Notes under the pieces: model-generated
The model's input: the letters and a program-made list of their open reading frames with translations, nothing else
Told to the model about the DNA's origin: nothing
Database searches by the model: none
Source of the DNA: Sulfurimonas sp.
GTDB taxonomy: Bacteria; Campylobacterota; Campylobacteria; Campylobacterales; Sulfurimonadaceae
DNA length: 64,000 nt
Direction of reading: 5' to 3'
Assembly (NCBI GenBank): GCA_030949825.1
Contig: JAUZSC010000002.1
Span: forward strand, 62,001-126,000
Shown: piece after piece, positions 17,759 to 27,446 of the stretch
Numbering within the stretch: position 1 is the stretch's first letter
How the letters are laid out: the number at the start of each line of letters is the position of its first letter
Position numbers and translations under genes: made by a program

Positions 17759-18697
17759 CTAACCCGAATGTCTTTCAGCTGAAACTTTATCAGCTATATT
17801 GTTTACCTTTGCTTTATTGGGGTTTAAATGTACTTCTTTTGTGAAATACCAGTTACGAGTACTACCACTCCATCTACGAGGGTTGGCTGCTTTAGCCTTC
17901 TCATATACTCGATGTCTTTTCTCTAAAATCTCCTTATCTTGAAGCAAGTGTCTTTGAACTGGTGTGACAAACCCAATACTACTATGACAGTGTTGATGGT
18001 TATACCAAGTCACAAATGTTTCACACCATATTCTTGCCTCAACTACACTATCAAATGGCTTACTAGGATAGGAGGGTGTATATTTGAGTGTTTTAAACAT
18101 GGACTCTGAGTAAGGATTATCGTTACTCACGCTAGGTCTACTAAAGGTGGGCATAATGCCTAGCTTTTGAAGTGTTGTTAAAAATGTAGCTCCTTTCATA
18201 GGGGAGCCATTGTCTGAGTGCAGTGTTACTGTATCTACTTTGATGTTTTCATTAATAGCTATATCTTTAATAACTTCAGAAGCCAACTCGCTGCTCTGTT
18301 TGGTATAGATTTGCCATCCGACTATCTTGCGACTATATATATCCATAAAGAGGTAAAGGTAATAAAATACACCTTGCACTGTTGTTGGTAGATAAGTAAT
18401 ATCCCAACTGTAGATTTGATTAGGCTCTGAGGCTACCAAAGGAGTTGGCTTATGTCTACTCCCTTCTTTTTGTTTATGTCTATGGGTCAGTTGCTTATGC
18501 TCTTTGAGTACTCTGTAAAATGTTGATTCAGATGCAAGGTAAATTCCTTTGTCTGCAAGCTTAGGCACTATTTGATGCGAGGATAGGTTTTTATAGCTCT
18601 CATTGTTAGCAACGCTTATCAGCTGCTCTCTCTCCTCTTGAGAGAGTTTGTTAGTTGGTTCGAAGTTTATTCGCTGGGTTCTGCTTATCCTGCTCAT
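17759..18697 (-). CDS. IS3-family transposase OrfB (DDE integrase)
   Basis: A 312-residue catalytic subunit with an rve core: YSWDITYLPT (first Asp), LHSDNGSPMKG (second Asp) and DNPYSESMFKTLKY (Glu) with correct spacing, so the DDE triad is intact. An N-terminal HTH_21-like segment precedes it (SHQIVPKLADKGIYLASESTFYRVLKE). It overlaps orfA by 47 bp in another frame, so it may be made as an OrfAB fusion by -1 frameshifting or from its own ATG. Confidence 0.93.
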   Translation of the reverse strand: MSRISRTQRINFEPTNKLSQEEREQLISVANNESYKNLSSHQIVPKLADKGIYLASESTFYRVLKEHKQLTHRHKQKEGSRHKPTPLVASEPNQIYSWDITYLPTTVQGVFYYLYLFMDIYSRKIVGWQIYTKQSSELASEVIKDIAINENIKVDTVTLHSDNGSPMKGATFLTTLQKLGIMPTFSRPSVSNDNPYSESMFKTLKYTPSYPSKPFDSVVEARIWCETFVTWYNHQHCHSSIGFVTPVQRHLLQDKEILEKRHRVYEKAKAANPRRWSGSTRNWYFTKEVHLNPNKAKVNNIADKVSAERHSG

Positions 18698-19286
18698 TAG
18701 CTTGCCATCTTTTGAGTGTTCTCGTGCAACATCCTACGATAGGGGCTATTTTATAAAAAGGTGCTCCATCTGTATGTGCTTGTGTAACAAGGATTAAGAT
18801 ATCTTTTCGCACTGCTAGAGGTATCATACTTCCTCTCCCTCCAACAGTGCTTGAAACTTTTTGCAATACTAAGAGTGTTGCTGTCTCTGCTAGAGCCTTT
18901 TCCTTTCGTCGCAACTCCTTGGCTAAGGCTTTACTCTTACTTCTCTCCTCCTCTAGGGCTTTCTTAGCGGTAGAGTCTTCAGGTTTATGGGCTTTAAGGA
19001 AGTCCTTCTCCCACTCTTGGAGTTGATGTTTAAATAGACCTTTCTCTCTGCAGTAAGCACTGAGTGCTTCATCGTTCATGCTGTAGCTTTCTTTTAGGAT
19101 TTGGAGCTTATCAGAAAGTGTTATCACTCCATCTGTTGTTTGAGTATCCTTAGTATTTTTTAGCCATATGTGCAGGGTGGCTTTTGAGATATTTAAGCCT
19201 TTTGCTATTGTTCCCATAGTTTGGGTGTCTCTCATTTCCAACACTTTTTTTACTGCTTTTTCTTTGTATGCTTTACTATATCTCAT
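18651..19286 (-). CDS. IS3-family transposase OrfA (DNA-binding)
   Basis: A 211-residue protein with an N-terminal helix-turn-helix (YSKAYKEKAVKKVLEM...TIAKGLNISKATLHIWLKN), a second IS3-like segment and a coiled-coil-like lysine/glutamate stretch (ALEEERSKSKALAKELRRKEKALAE). Longer than most OrfA (about 100 residues), as in IS3 types with two HTH units. It recognises the terminal repeats. Overlaps OrfB by 47 bp. Confidence 0.88.
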   Translation of the reverse strand: MRYSKAYKEKAVKKVLEMRDTQTMGTIAKGLNISKATLHIWLKNTKDTQTTDGVITLSDKLQILKESYSMNDEALSAYCREKGLFKHQLQEWEKDFLKAHKPEDSTAKKALEEERSKSKALAKELRRKEKALAETATLLVLQKVSSTVGGRGSMIPLAVRKDILILVTQAHTDGAPFYKIAPIVGCCTRTLKRWQANEQDKQNPANKLRTN

Positions 19287-19347
19287 TGTCTTGTTCCTTA
19301 TTAAGATTTATATCATAAGTTTCGGACAACTATCCTGACACAGGGGG

Positions 19348-19709
19348 CTATCCTAGTAAGCCATTTGATAGTGTAGTTGAGGCAAGAATATGGTGTGAAA
19401 CATTTGTGACTTGGTATAACCATCAACACTGTCATAGTAGTATTGGGTTTGTCACACCAGTTCAAAGACACTTGCTTCAAGATAAGGAGATTTTAGAGAA
19501 AAAGACATCGAGTATATGAGAAGGCTAAAGCAGCCAACCCTCGTAGATGGAGTGGTAGTACTCGTAACTGGTATTTCACAAAAGAAGTACATTTAAACCC
19601 CAATAAAGCAAAGGTAAACAATATAGCTGATAAAGTTTCAGCTGAAAGACATTCGGGTTAGACAAAGGTGGTACTTTCTAGGTACTTAATTTGGACAACT
19701 AGACTGACA
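19348..19709 (+). mobile_element. inverted fragment of the same IS3 element (left end and orfB 3' part)
   Basis: These 362 bp are the reverse complement of 17711-18071 (361 bp). By eye the two differ only in an A run: five A at 19499-19503 against four T at 17917-17920 in the complete copy. The extra base breaks the orfB frame here. The fragment ends at the IS left end (CTGACA at 19704-19709), and even the next seven bases are shared inverted (TCTACCG here, CGGTAGA before 17711). It starts seven bases after the complete copy ends. Confidence 0.9.
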
Positions 19710-19717
19710 TCTACCGA

Positions 19718-19841
19718 TACAAACATTTACCAAGGTATCTTCGATACCTTGGCTAAATACTTTTCTTCTGTATTTTGCTGGAAATACTAAATGGTACAAC
19801 AACAATGTTTTATTATGACTTTTAAAAATATGTTCACTCAT
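19718..19841 (-). pseudogene. IS200/IS605-type TnpA fragment (N-terminus)
   Basis: Read leftward from the ATG at 19841, MSEHIFKSHNKTLLLYHLVF followed by PAKYRRKVFSQGIEDTLVNVC is the N-terminus of a Y1 (HUH) transposase of the IS200/IS605 group. It ends after about 40 residues at the IS3 fragment, before the HUH and catalytic Tyr motifs, so it is inactive. Its upstream side is separated from the start codon by the IS630 element inserted 10 bp away at TA 19851-19852. Confidence 0.75.
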
Positions 19842-19852
19842 TCCATATTGTA

Positions 19853-20913
19853 AGTGCCTAACCAAAATTAATGTCATATTCTGAACCGAAGCCATCAAGC
19901 ATTTTTTTAATGTGCTCATGAAAGTTATCAAATGAGTCCATAGCATTCAAATCCGTCCATGTATATTTCATTTCTCTCCAGAGCATCTCAATAGGATTTA
20001 GCTCTGGGGAGTAAGGTGGCAAGTATAATATATGTAGTCCTAACTCTTTCCATTCTTGAAGCTTAGCTTTAAACTTTTTACTAGTGTGAGTTGAGGCGTT
20101 ATCTAATACACAGATAGTTGTTTTTTAATTTGTTTAGCAAATTCATCAAAAAAACCTATAACAACATCAGTATCAACTTTTCCAGTAAGCATTTTATAAA
20201 ATACACTTTTTTATCTGTATTAAGAAATCCAAGTACATTAATTCTTTTTGTAAATCTTATTGATGGGATAAGTGCAGGTGTCCCAACTGCCGACCATCTA
20301 TACGGAATATTTGAATTAAGTGAAAAACCACTTTCATCATAAAAGGAGAGTTCACAAAGTCCTTCTTTTACCCATTCTCTAAGCATTTTAAGCTGAATAA
20401 ACTTATCGAAATAGTTTTTCCATTTACTATTTTTCATAATGACCTTTTTAGCTCTCTTATAGCTAAGACCAATCTTTCTAAAAAATCTTTTAAAGTTCGT
20501 TTGCTTACTTCAAGAGTAGTGAACTCTTTTTCTAAGGCTAATAGAATCTCATTTACATTATAGTTTTTTATATACATCTTGATTGAAGACTCATGTTTAG
20601 CTATTGTTAATTTAGGCTTTCTCCCTCTACCTGCCAACTCATGAACTGTACTTATATTATCTTGATTAAATCTATCAAACCACCGATAGAGTGTTCTTTG
20701 TGAATATCCAATTATTTCTACTATTTCTTGAACTTTTTTCCCTTGATTACTCAATAGAAGTGCTTGAGCTCTCATTCTACTCTTATGTTTTTTATTTGTT
20801 TTTATAACTTCTTGTAATTGCTGTATTACTTCTTGTTTTAGGCTTATATATCTCATATATTTCTCTAAGCATTTTTCAATCCAGTTTTATGTCATTAATT
20901 TTGGTTAGGCACT
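19853..20913 (-). mobile_element. IS630-family insertion sequence with TA target duplication
   Basis: The ends are near-perfect inverted repeats: AGTGCCTAACCAAAATTAAT at 19853 and its inverse ending at 20913. It is flanked by TA on both sides (19851-19852 and 20914-20915), the duplicated TA target typical of the IS630/Tc1 superfamily. The element is 1061 bp and carries one transposase gene, here frameshifted. It interrupts the promoter or ribosome-site region of an IS200-type tnpA. Confidence 0.9.
19858..20856 (-). pseudogene. IS630-family transposase, several frameshifts
   Basis: The first open segment (20434-20856) is the helix-turn-helix part (RMRAQALLLSNQGKKVQEI, YSQRTLYRWFDRF, GRGRKPKL). 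The next (20156-20437) holds the first catalytic Asp in LSFYDESGFSLN. The last, in two further frames down to the TAG at 19858, reads CVLDNASTHTSKKF (second Asp), LPPYSPELNPIEMLWREMK (Glu). Three one-base losses in short A/T runs (near 20475, 20207-20212 and 20121-20126) explain all the breaks. Only a shift between the HTH and DDE parts could be natural in some IS630 members. The stop codon lies inside the terminal repeat. Confidence 0.85.
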
Positions 20914-21102
20914 TACTATACTCATTAAAACCTCTATAAACTGACCCAAATATTTTATAACTATTTTTATTATACTATAGCCTACACAATAAGTCCAAAA
21001 TTTCTAAGAACTAAACTAACTTTCTCAGCAGCCATATAACAGCCACATCCTTAAAAAACAAGTCTAAAACAGTGAATTTCACTAATATTTAGAACTAAAT
21101 GC

Positions 21103-21108
21103 TATAAT
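21103..21108 (+). promoter_or_regulatory. TATAAT box seven bases before the uvrB start
   Basis: TATAAT, then seven bases, then the uvrB ATG at 21116. No ribosome-binding site fits between them, so the transcript would begin at or next to the ATG. Confidence 0.5.
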
Positions 21109-21115
21109 TCCACTA

Positions 21116-23100
21116 ATGAAAAAAGAAATAAACTTCGAAGTAGCATCGGACTTTTCTCCAGCTGGAGATCAACCCACGGCAATCGCCGAACTTACCGACA
21201 GTATTTTAAAAGGGAATCGTTACCAAACACTTGAAGGTGTTACTGGGAGCGGTAAAACCTACACTATGGCTAAGGTTATAGAAAATACTAAGATGCCTAC
21301 TATCATTATGACGCATAACAAAACTTTAGCGGCTCAACTGTATAGTGAGTTTAGAAGTTTCTTTCCTAAGGCGCATGTTGAGTACTTTGTTTCTTACTAT
21401 GATTATTATCAGCCGGAGGCTTACATTCCTCGTCAGGATTTGTTTATAGAAAAAGATTCGTCTATTAACGATGAGTTAGAGCGTATGCGACTCTCTTCAA
21501 CAGCGAACCTACTCTCTTATGATAATGTAATTGTCATAGCATCTGTATCTGCTAACTACGGTCTAGGTGATCCTGAAGAATATCTCAATATGATACAAGT
21601 TCTTAATGTTGGCGATGACATAAATCAAAAAAAAACTCCTCCTTCGTCTTGTTGAAATGGGGTACAGTCGAAACGATACCTATTTTGATTCTGGACATAT
21701 TCGAGTGAATGGGGAAAGTATAGATATTTACCCACCCTACTTTGAACAAGAAGCTATTCGAGTAGAGTTTTTTGGTGATGAGGTAGAAGCTATTTATACC
21801 TTTGAAGTGATCGATAACAAAAAACTTGAAGAGCATAAAAAATTTACTATTTATGCCTGTTCTCAATTTAGTGTGAGTCAAGAAAAAAATGTCAGTAGCG
21901 ATTAAACGCATCGAAGATGAGCTAGATTATAGACTCAAATACTTTACAAAAAGTGGAAAATTACTTGAGTACCAAAGACTTAAACAAAGAGTTGAGTTTG
22001 ACTTAGAGATGCTACAAACTACCGGAATGTGTAAGGGTGTTGAAAATTATTCACGCCTTTTGACAAATAAAAAACCAGGCGAAGCGCCTTTTACTTTGCT
22101 TGATTACTTTACACAAAGAAATGAAGACTACTTAATTATCGTCGATGAGTCGCATGTTTCACTTCCCCAATACAGAGGAATGTATGCAGGAGACCGTGCG
22201 AGAAAAGAAGTGCTTGTAGATTATGGCTTTAGACTCCCCTCAGCCTTAGACAACCGTCCTTTAATGGCAGATGAGTACATAAACAAAGCGCCTCATTATC
22301 TTTTTGTTTCAGCTACACCTGCTCCTTATGAACTTGAGATGTCAAGTGTCGTAGCGAAACAAATCATCCGCCCAACTGGACTACTGGACCCTATTTTAGA
22401 GATACGCACATCCGATAATCAAGTCGAAGATATTCACGATGAGATCATAGGAATAGCTGCAAAAAATGAAAGAATTCTCATTACCGTTCTTACAAAAAAA
22501 ATGGCAGAAGCACTTACAAAGTACCTTGCAGACTTAGGTATAAAAGTACAGTACATGCACTCAGACATCGATACAATAGAGCGTAACCAAATCATCCGTG
22601 CGCTTCGTCAAGGTGTGTTTGATGTACTCATTGGGATTAACTTATTGCGTGAGGGGCTTGATTTACCTGAAGTTAGTTTAGTTGCAATTTTAGATGCTGA
22701 TAAAGAAGGCTTTTTACGGAGTGAGACAGCACTTATTCAGACAATAGGTCGTGGGGCTAGAAATGCAAATGGTCGCGTCATTCTTTATGCAAATAAAATC
22801 ACTAAGTCTATGCAAAAAGCAATCGACACAACAAGCTCAAGAAGAAAGATTCAAGAAGCGCATAATGAAAAACATGGAATCACACCAACAACTACCATTC
22901 GTAAACTTGATGAAAATCTAAAAGTCGATGACTACGGTGAACTCTATGAAAAACATAAGAAGAAAGACAAGATGCCAGCGCGTGAGAAAAAAGATATAAC
23001 AAAAGCTTTAATGCTCAAGATGAAAGCTGCAGCAAAAGAATTAAACTTTGAAGAAGCCGCAAGACTTCGTGATGAAATACAAAAAATAAAAAAACTTTAG
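21116..23100 (+). CDS. uvrB: excinuclease ABC subunit UvrB, two frameshifts
   Basis: Damage-verifying helicase of nucleotide excision repair. Walker A is GVTGSGKT (residues 41-48), the beta-hairpin region [15 protein letters not shown] follows, then SATPAPYEL, the helicase C-terminal [19 protein letters not shown] and [13 protein letters not shown] motifs, and a UVR domain at the end ([18 protein letters not shown]). The frame breaks at the A9 run 21627-21635, where eight A restore [15 protein letters not shown], and at the A7 run 21883-21889, where six restore [16 protein letters not shown]. Rejoined length is about 660 residues, normal for UvrB. Both breaks look like homopolymer errors; if real, repair is lost. 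Confidence 0.93.
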
Positions 23101-23109
23101 GACTTGACA

Positions 23110-23679
23110 ATGGAAGACACTTTTAGTAACTTAGCGACATACGGATATATAGGACTTTTTCTTTACTCTTTTGGTGGTGGATTTGTAGCCCTTCTTGGTG
23201 CAGGCGTTCTGTCATATATGGGGAAGATGGATATTACTACTTCTATTGCCATAGCTTTTACAGCAAATGCCCTTGGTGATGTCGCTTTATTTTACATGGC
23301 ACGATACCAAAAAACTATGATGATGGAAGGCTTGCGTAAACATAGACGAAAACTTGCCCTTTCTCACCTTATGATGAAAAAATATGGTTCGTGGATTATT
23401 TTGATTCAAAAATTTGTTTACGGGATTAAGACTTTAATACCTATCGCAATTGGACTTACAAAATACGACTTCAAAAAGTTTGCGATACTCAATGTCTTGA
23501 GTGCTGCAGTTTGGGCTTTAGTTGTAGGTATGGGGAGTTATTATTCGGGTGAGCCATTGATGAAGTTAGCCGGTATCATTAGCGAAAAACCTTGGATTGC
23601 ACCTGTTATTTTAGTTGTTATGGGTGGTAGTTTATGGTTTTATTTAGAAGCTGCTACAAAGAAGAAAAAGAAAGTATAA
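23110..23679 (+). CDS. DedA/SNARE-associated family membrane protein
   Basis: A polytopic inner membrane protein of the DedA superfamily; members have been linked to lipid carrier or phosphatidylethanolamine flipping. The GGGFVALLGAGVLSYMGKM start and the FVYGIKTLIPIAIGLTKYDFKKF block (in place of the usual F.R..P...PF.AG...M) fit a divergent DedA. I take the ATG at 23110 rather than the TTG at 23104. It lies 9 bp after uvrB, same strand, so probably in the uvrB transcript. The tail is lysine-rich. Confidence 0.75.
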   Translation: MEDTFSNLATYGYIGLFLYSFGGGFVALLGAGVLSYMGKMDITTSIAIAFTANALGDVALFYMARYQKTMMMEGLRKHRRKLALSHLMMKKYGSWIILIQKFVYGIKTLIPIAIGLTKYDFKKFAILNVLSAAVWALVVGMGSYYSGEPLMKLAGIISEKPWIAPVILVVMGGSLWFYLEAATKKKKKV

Positions 23680-23690
23680 AGGGAGTAAGA

Positions 23691-23706
23691 AAGCTAACTT
23701 TAGCTT
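23691..23706. terminator. short stem-loop between dedA and pckA
   Basis: AAGCTAA and TTAGCTT pair with a two-base spacer and overlap the pckA stop codon. On the minus strand a short T-rich stretch follows. It lies between converging genes and may end both, but the stem is short. Confidence 0.4.
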
Positions 23707-25283
23707 CCTACTACTGGACCAAATGGGGCATAATCTGTATGCTCTGAAGTTTGATATTTTTTATAGTTAGAAATAAACATTGTTGCAAGATTATCTCTAG
23801 TTTTATCGAACAACTCTTTATCTTCCCAAGCATTACGAGGATTTAAAATCTCTGATTTGATATCACCTAAAGTTTTTGGAACCTGAAGTCTAAATGTTTT
23901 AGTTGTGTCAAATTCTGACTTTTGAATACTTCCATCTAAAATAGCATTTATACATGCTCTTGTATTTTTAATGCTCATGCGTTTACCAACACCGTAAGCA
24001 CCACCAGTCCAACCTGTATTTACAAGGTATACATTTACATTGTGCTTATCGATTTTTTCACCAAGAAGTTTAGCATACACTGTTGGGTGCAATGGTAAAA
24101 AAGCTTCACCAAAACAAGCTGAAAATGTTGCAACTGGCTCAGTAATTCCGCGTTCAGTTCCTGCAACTTTTGCTGTGTAACCACTTAAAAAATAGTACAT
24201 AGCTTGTTCTTTAGTCAGTTTAGAAACAGGAGGTAATACACCAAAAGCGTCTGCTGTCAAGAATATAATATTTTCTGGATGACCACCCATTAAATCTTTT
24301 TTATGGTTTGCAATATGCTCTATCGGGTAAGAAACACGAGTATTCTCAGTTTTTGAGCCATCTTCGTAATCTACTTCACCCTCTCCGTACATTACTACAT
24401 TTTCAAGGAGCGCATCTGTTTTAATAGCGCCATAAATCTCTGGTTCGCTTTTACCATCAAGGTTGATAACTTTTGCGTAGCATCCACCCTCAAAGTTAAA
24501 TACTCCGTGATTATCCCAACCATGTTCATCATCACCGATTAAAGCACGGTGTGGGTCAGTAGAAAGTGTAGTTTTACCTGTTCCGCTGAGCCCAAAGAAA
24601 AGTGCAGTATCACCATCTTTTCCAATGTTTGCTGAACAATGCATAGCAAGTTTACCCTCTAATGGTAACCAGTAGTTCATCATTGAAAAAATTCCCTTTT
24701 TCATCTCACCACCGTACCAAGTACCACCGATAATTGCTATATTGTTTTCAACATCAAAAAGTACGAAAACTTCAGAGTTTAAACCGTGTTCTTTCCACTT
24801 GTCATTTACTGCTTTACACGCATTTAAAACAACAAAGTCAGATTTAAAAACTTCAAGTTCTGATTCTGTTGGGCGGATAAACATATTTTTTACAAAATGT
24901 GACTGCCATGCTATTTCTGAAACGAAACGCACTGAACGCTTTGAAGCTACAGAAGAGCCACAAAAAACATCAGTTATGTATAGGTCAGTGTTTGAGAGTT
25001 GCTCTTGAGCAACTACTAAAAGTTCATCAAAAATTTCAGAAGAAACTTTTTTATTTACATCACCCCAAGCAATATACTTGTTTGATGGATCACGATCTAC
25101 AAAGAATTTATCTTTAGGAGAACGACCCGTAAAGATTCCGGTGTCAACTGCTGTTGCACCCTTATTCGTTTGCTGTACTTCACCATTGTCTAACTCATGC
25201 TTGATTAAATCAGCATAACTTAGGTTATGGTATATATTACCTACATTTTTTAAGCCTAAATCGTCTAATTCACTTAACTTCAT
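23700..25283 (-). CDS. pckA: phosphoenolpyruvate carboxykinase (ATP)
   Basis: Interconverts oxaloacetate + ATP and phosphoenolpyruvate + CO2, a gluconeogenic step fitting an autotroph or organic-acid user. [13 protein letters not shown] near residue 48 binds substrate, [14 protein letters not shown] holds metal-site residues, [10 protein letters not shown] at 231-240 is the kinase-1a loop, and GDDEHGWD is kinase-2. At 527 residues it is full length with all motifs intact. Single-gene unit with a GAGTAAACT ribosome site. Confidence 0.96.
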   Translation of the reverse strand: MKLSELDDLGLKNVGNIYHNLSYADLIKHELDNGEVQQTNKGATAVDTGIFTGRSPKDKFFVDRDPSNKYIAWGDVNKKVSSEIFDELLVVAQEQLSNTDLYITDVFCGSSVASKRSVRFVSEIAWQSHFVKNMFIRPTESELEVFKSDFVVLNACKAVNDKWKEHGLNSEVFVLFDVENNIAIIGGTWYGGEMKKGIFSMMNYWLPLEGKLAMHCSANIGKDGDTALFFGLSGTGKTTLSTDPHRALIGDDEHGWDNHGVFNFEGGCYAKVINLDGKSEPEIYGAIKTDALLENVVMYGEGEVDYEDGSKTENTRVSYPIEHIANHKKDLMGGHPENIIFLTADAFGVLPPVSKLTKEQAMYYFLSGYTAKVAGTERGITEPVATFSACFGEAFLPLHPTVYAKLLGEKIDKHNVNVYLVNTGWTGGAYGVGKRMSIKNTRACINAILDGSIQKSEFDTTKTFRLQVPKTLGDIKSEILNPRNAWEDKELFDKTRDNLATMFISNYKKYQTSEHTDYAPFGPVVGS

Positions 25284-25379
25284 AGTTTACTCTCATAAGG
25301 GTATTTTTTAATGTCGCAATTATACACTTAATAAACATAAATTAAATATAAAGAATTAATTATTTTAAGAATTTTAGGA

Positions 25380-25385
25380 TAAAAT
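25380..25385 (+). promoter_or_regulatory. -10-like box before tRNA-Val
   Basis: TAAAAT lies 20 nt before the mature 5' end of the tRNA in an AT-rich stretch, the distance expected for a short 5' leader. Confidence 0.4.
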
Positions 25386-25405
25386 ACATTCTTCAATCAT
25401 CAATT

Positions 25406-25480
25406 GCTCGATTAACTCAGCGGTAGAGTGTTACCATGACATGGTAGTGGTCACTAGTTCGAATCTAGTATCGAGCACCA
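25406..25480 (+). tRNA. tRNA-Val (anticodon GAC)
   Basis: A full cloverleaf can be drawn: acceptor GCTCGAT/ATCGAGC, D arm ACTC-AGCGGTA-GAGT, anticodon stem TTACC/GGTAG around the loop ATGACAT (anticodon GAC, decoding GTC), T arm ACTAG-TTCGAAT-CTAGT, discriminator A and an encoded CCA at 25478-25480. The encoded CCA is normal here. It stands alone, followed by the IS5/hipBA remnant region. Confidence 0.93.
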
Positions 25481-25572
25481 CCTATACTGGAATATCCCCT
25501 ATAAACTAGACAATTACTAACCCAGTAAAAACCTAACTTTCTGAAGACTCTTTATTAATGCTTTTTATATTA

Positions 25573-27103
25573 TGAGACCACAGCACAACCCCAAACACTA
25601 CCCCAATCCTAATTTTAAAATATTTTTTTGAAATCTCTAAAATATATCTGCTTAATTTTCATCATAAATTGTTTCTCACCCTTAAAGTTATCTAAATACC
25701 CTTTATTTCTTATCATATTTCCTAGCTATTTCTTACTTTTCGTAAGGCTATTTGTTTATGGGCAAATAGTTTTAGGTTTGAGGCTAAGCAAGCTATTGTA
25801 AAATTCATATTATTGCGGACTAATCCAGTATACCTACTGGTATGATATTTCATTTGGGTTTTTAGACGCGCAAAGCTATGTTCAACCTTTGCCCTGATTT
25901 TATGTTTTGGTTTTTCTATCTCTCTTTGTGCTGCTCTCTCATCCTTAGTCATCTTCTGTGTCTCTTTGAGACAAATCTCATTTTCTATTTCATTCTTCTC
26001 TAATAGTTCATCTACTTCTTTAGACTTGTATGCTTTATCTCCATAGAATGCTTCTATATCTTCCAGCTCTTCTACGATGGTTTGGACAACTGATATGTCA
26101 GATGTATTTGCAAATGTCATTATTGGTTTTAGTATTGCACCAGAGTCTGAGTCTGTTGCTATGTGTCCCTTGTATCCTGTTGCATATTGCTTTGTACCAG
26201 TTTGATATCCTGTTCTTACCTCTTTATCTACTTTGTCGGTTTGATCATAACTATCTTCGCTATTTTCTATAATATTTTTTGAGGTCTCGATATCTTTAGT
26301 ATCTATGCCTTGTAGTTCATCTAGCTCTTGATTTTTAAATGTTCTTGAGTTATGTTCTTTCTTTCGTAATAATTTATCTACTTTTTTTCTTGATGGTTTT
26401 GCTTTCTTGAGTTCTTCATTTATTTGTAAGTCAAGGGTTCTATTGGCTTCTTCTACTTTTACTCTATTGGCATTTCTTTGCTCTTTATCCTTATCTTTAA
26501 CTCCATCATTCAAAGATTTAATTAAAGTTGCGTCTACTAAAATTGATTTACCACTTTTAGCTATTAAGCCTTTATCTTCTAGTTGTTTATTTACATGGTT
26601 AAATAGCTTATCATATATTTTAGTATCTATCAAAGAGTTCCTAAATCTACCTATGGTTGTACTATCAGGAGCTAAGTCCTCTAGGCTTAAACCTACGAAT
26701 TTCATAAACAGTAAGTTTGCATAAAGTGCTTCTTCAACCTTTTCGTCACTCAGGTCATAGAATTTTTGCAAGAGTAATATTTTAAACATAAGGATATTGT
26801 CATAAGCTTTTACTCCACAAACATTCTTTGTACCGATACCATTCTTATTTAAAATAGGTTTTAACTTTCTAAAATCTATTATACTATCTATCTCTTTTAG
26901 AAATGAATCTACATATTGAAGTCTATCGTTAACAGCATAATCTGTAAATGTTGGAGTATTCTCTTGAAATGCCAAATTATTGCCTTTTAGCTTAAAATAT
27001 CTTTAAATTCGTGGTGTAATTATAGCAAATAAATGGCTTTAAATAACTTAATATAAGGGGTTTTAAGAGATTTAGTTTGTTTTTTTACTGTGCAGTGGTC
27101 TCA
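25573..27103 (-). mobile_element. IS5-family insertion sequence with TTA target duplication
   Basis: The element starts TGAGACCAC at 25573 and ends GTGGTCTCA at 27103; the terminal repeats continue imperfectly (one mismatch, then GCACA). TTA flanks both sides as a direct repeat, matching the 3-bp duplications of some IS5 subgroups. It is 1531 bp and carries one transposase gene. About 140 bp of non-coding sequence lies at the 25573 end and 130 bp at the other. Inserted beside the hipA remnant. Confidence 0.88.
25722..26975 (-). CDS. IS5-family transposase
   Basis: A 417-residue DDE transposase. The N-terminal DUF772-like region (KAYDNILMFKILLLQKFYDLSDEKVEEALYAN, then PDSTTIGRFRN) is typical of IS5. 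Catalytic residues are the Asp in ILVDATLIKS, the Asp in FYGDKAYKS, and the Glu in RAKVEHSFARLK. The reading frame is intact, so the element may be active. The central lysine/glutamate-rich part is a usual insert. Confidence 0.93.
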   Translation of the reverse strand: MAFQENTPTFTDYAVNDRLQYVDSFLKEIDSIIDFRKLKPILNKNGIGTKNVCGVKAYDNILMFKILLLQKFYDLSDEKVEEALYANLLFMKFVGLSLEDLAPDSTTIGRFRNSLIDTKIYDKLFNHVNKQLEDKGLIAKSGKSILVDATLIKSLNDGVKDKDKEQRNANRVKVEEANRTLDLQINEELKKAKPSRKKVDKLLRKKEHNSRTFKNQELDELQGIDTKDIETSKNIIENSEDSYDQTDKVDKEVRTGYQTGTKQYATGYKGHIATDSDSGAILKPIMTFANTSDISVVQTIVEELEDIEAFYGDKAYKSKEVDELLEKNEIENEICLKETQKMTKDERAAQREIEKPKHKIRAKVEHSFARLKTQMKYHTSRYTGLVRNNMNFTIACLASNLKLFAHKQIALRKVRNS

Positions 27104-27104
27104 T

Positions 27105-27446
27105 TATTGGGATAAAGTTTTTTTGTAGTTTAAAGAGATACTTGGATACTTTTATTTTATCGCTATCGCTATCTACATAGTCCTTAGCAAGACTTCTTTT
27201 TATTACCGTAGTACTCTCATTGTAGAAATCACTTAATTCCTCTAATCTTTTGTTCTAATTCTTCATAAGTAATGTCTTCAAATGATGTAGCAATATTGTA
27301 GATTTTTGTTTCACTAAAAGTTAAAGCACCTGTTGTTTCTAAACCTATTGCTTTTAAAATTGAAAATTTATTACTTTTAGAGATTTGGAAATATTGACTA
27401 TCTCACCTACGAGGATACCCTTATGATGTATATATAACTTATTCAT
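27105..27446 (-). pseudogene. hipA-like toxin remnant (N-terminal part)
   Basis: Starting at the ATG at 27446, which overlaps the hipB stop, the frame reads MNKLYIHHKGILVGEIVNIS, like the start of HipA kinases. It then shifts: a second frame gives ILKAIGLETTGALTFSETKI, matching the HipA_N G-x-x-x-x-GAL-x-F motif, and a third continues SDFYNESTTVIKRSLAKDYV to the IS5 boundary. Kinase motifs are absent. It is a broken gene cut off at the IS5 insertion, its 3' part lost. Confidence 0.6.

Larger units (their letters stand above)
17711..19340 (-). mobile_element. complete IS3-family insertion sequence
   Basis: About 1.63 kb bounded by imperfect terminal repeats: TGTCAGTCTAGTTGTCC at 17711 and, read inward from 19340, TGTCAGGATAGTTGTCC. 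The TG...CA ends and the overlapping orfA/orfB pair are typical of IS3. No matching direct repeat flanks it (left GGTAGA, right CAGGGG), so a later rearrangement has changed at least one side. Its left 361 bp are repeated inverted at 19348-19709. Confidence 0.88.

Noticed and set aside
17711-19709. IS3 pair as a composite transposon
   Set aside because: The second copy is only a 362-bp fragment, the flanks show no direct target repeat, and no cargo gene lies between the copies.
19686-19946. A single 86-residue gene spanning the IS3 end, IS200 fragment and IS630 end
   Set aside because: The open frame crosses three element boundaries; only 19718-19841 resembles a protein (TnpA start), so it is a chance fusion.
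21627-21635. Programmed frameshift in uvrB at the A9 run
   Set aside because: UvrB is not known to use one, a second break needing the same kind of correction follows at 21883, and many unrelated genes here have the same one-base fault, so error is the simpler explanation.
23104-23109. TTG start for the DedA-like protein
   Set aside because: An ATG two codons later is in frame and gives the same protein, so the ATG is preferred.
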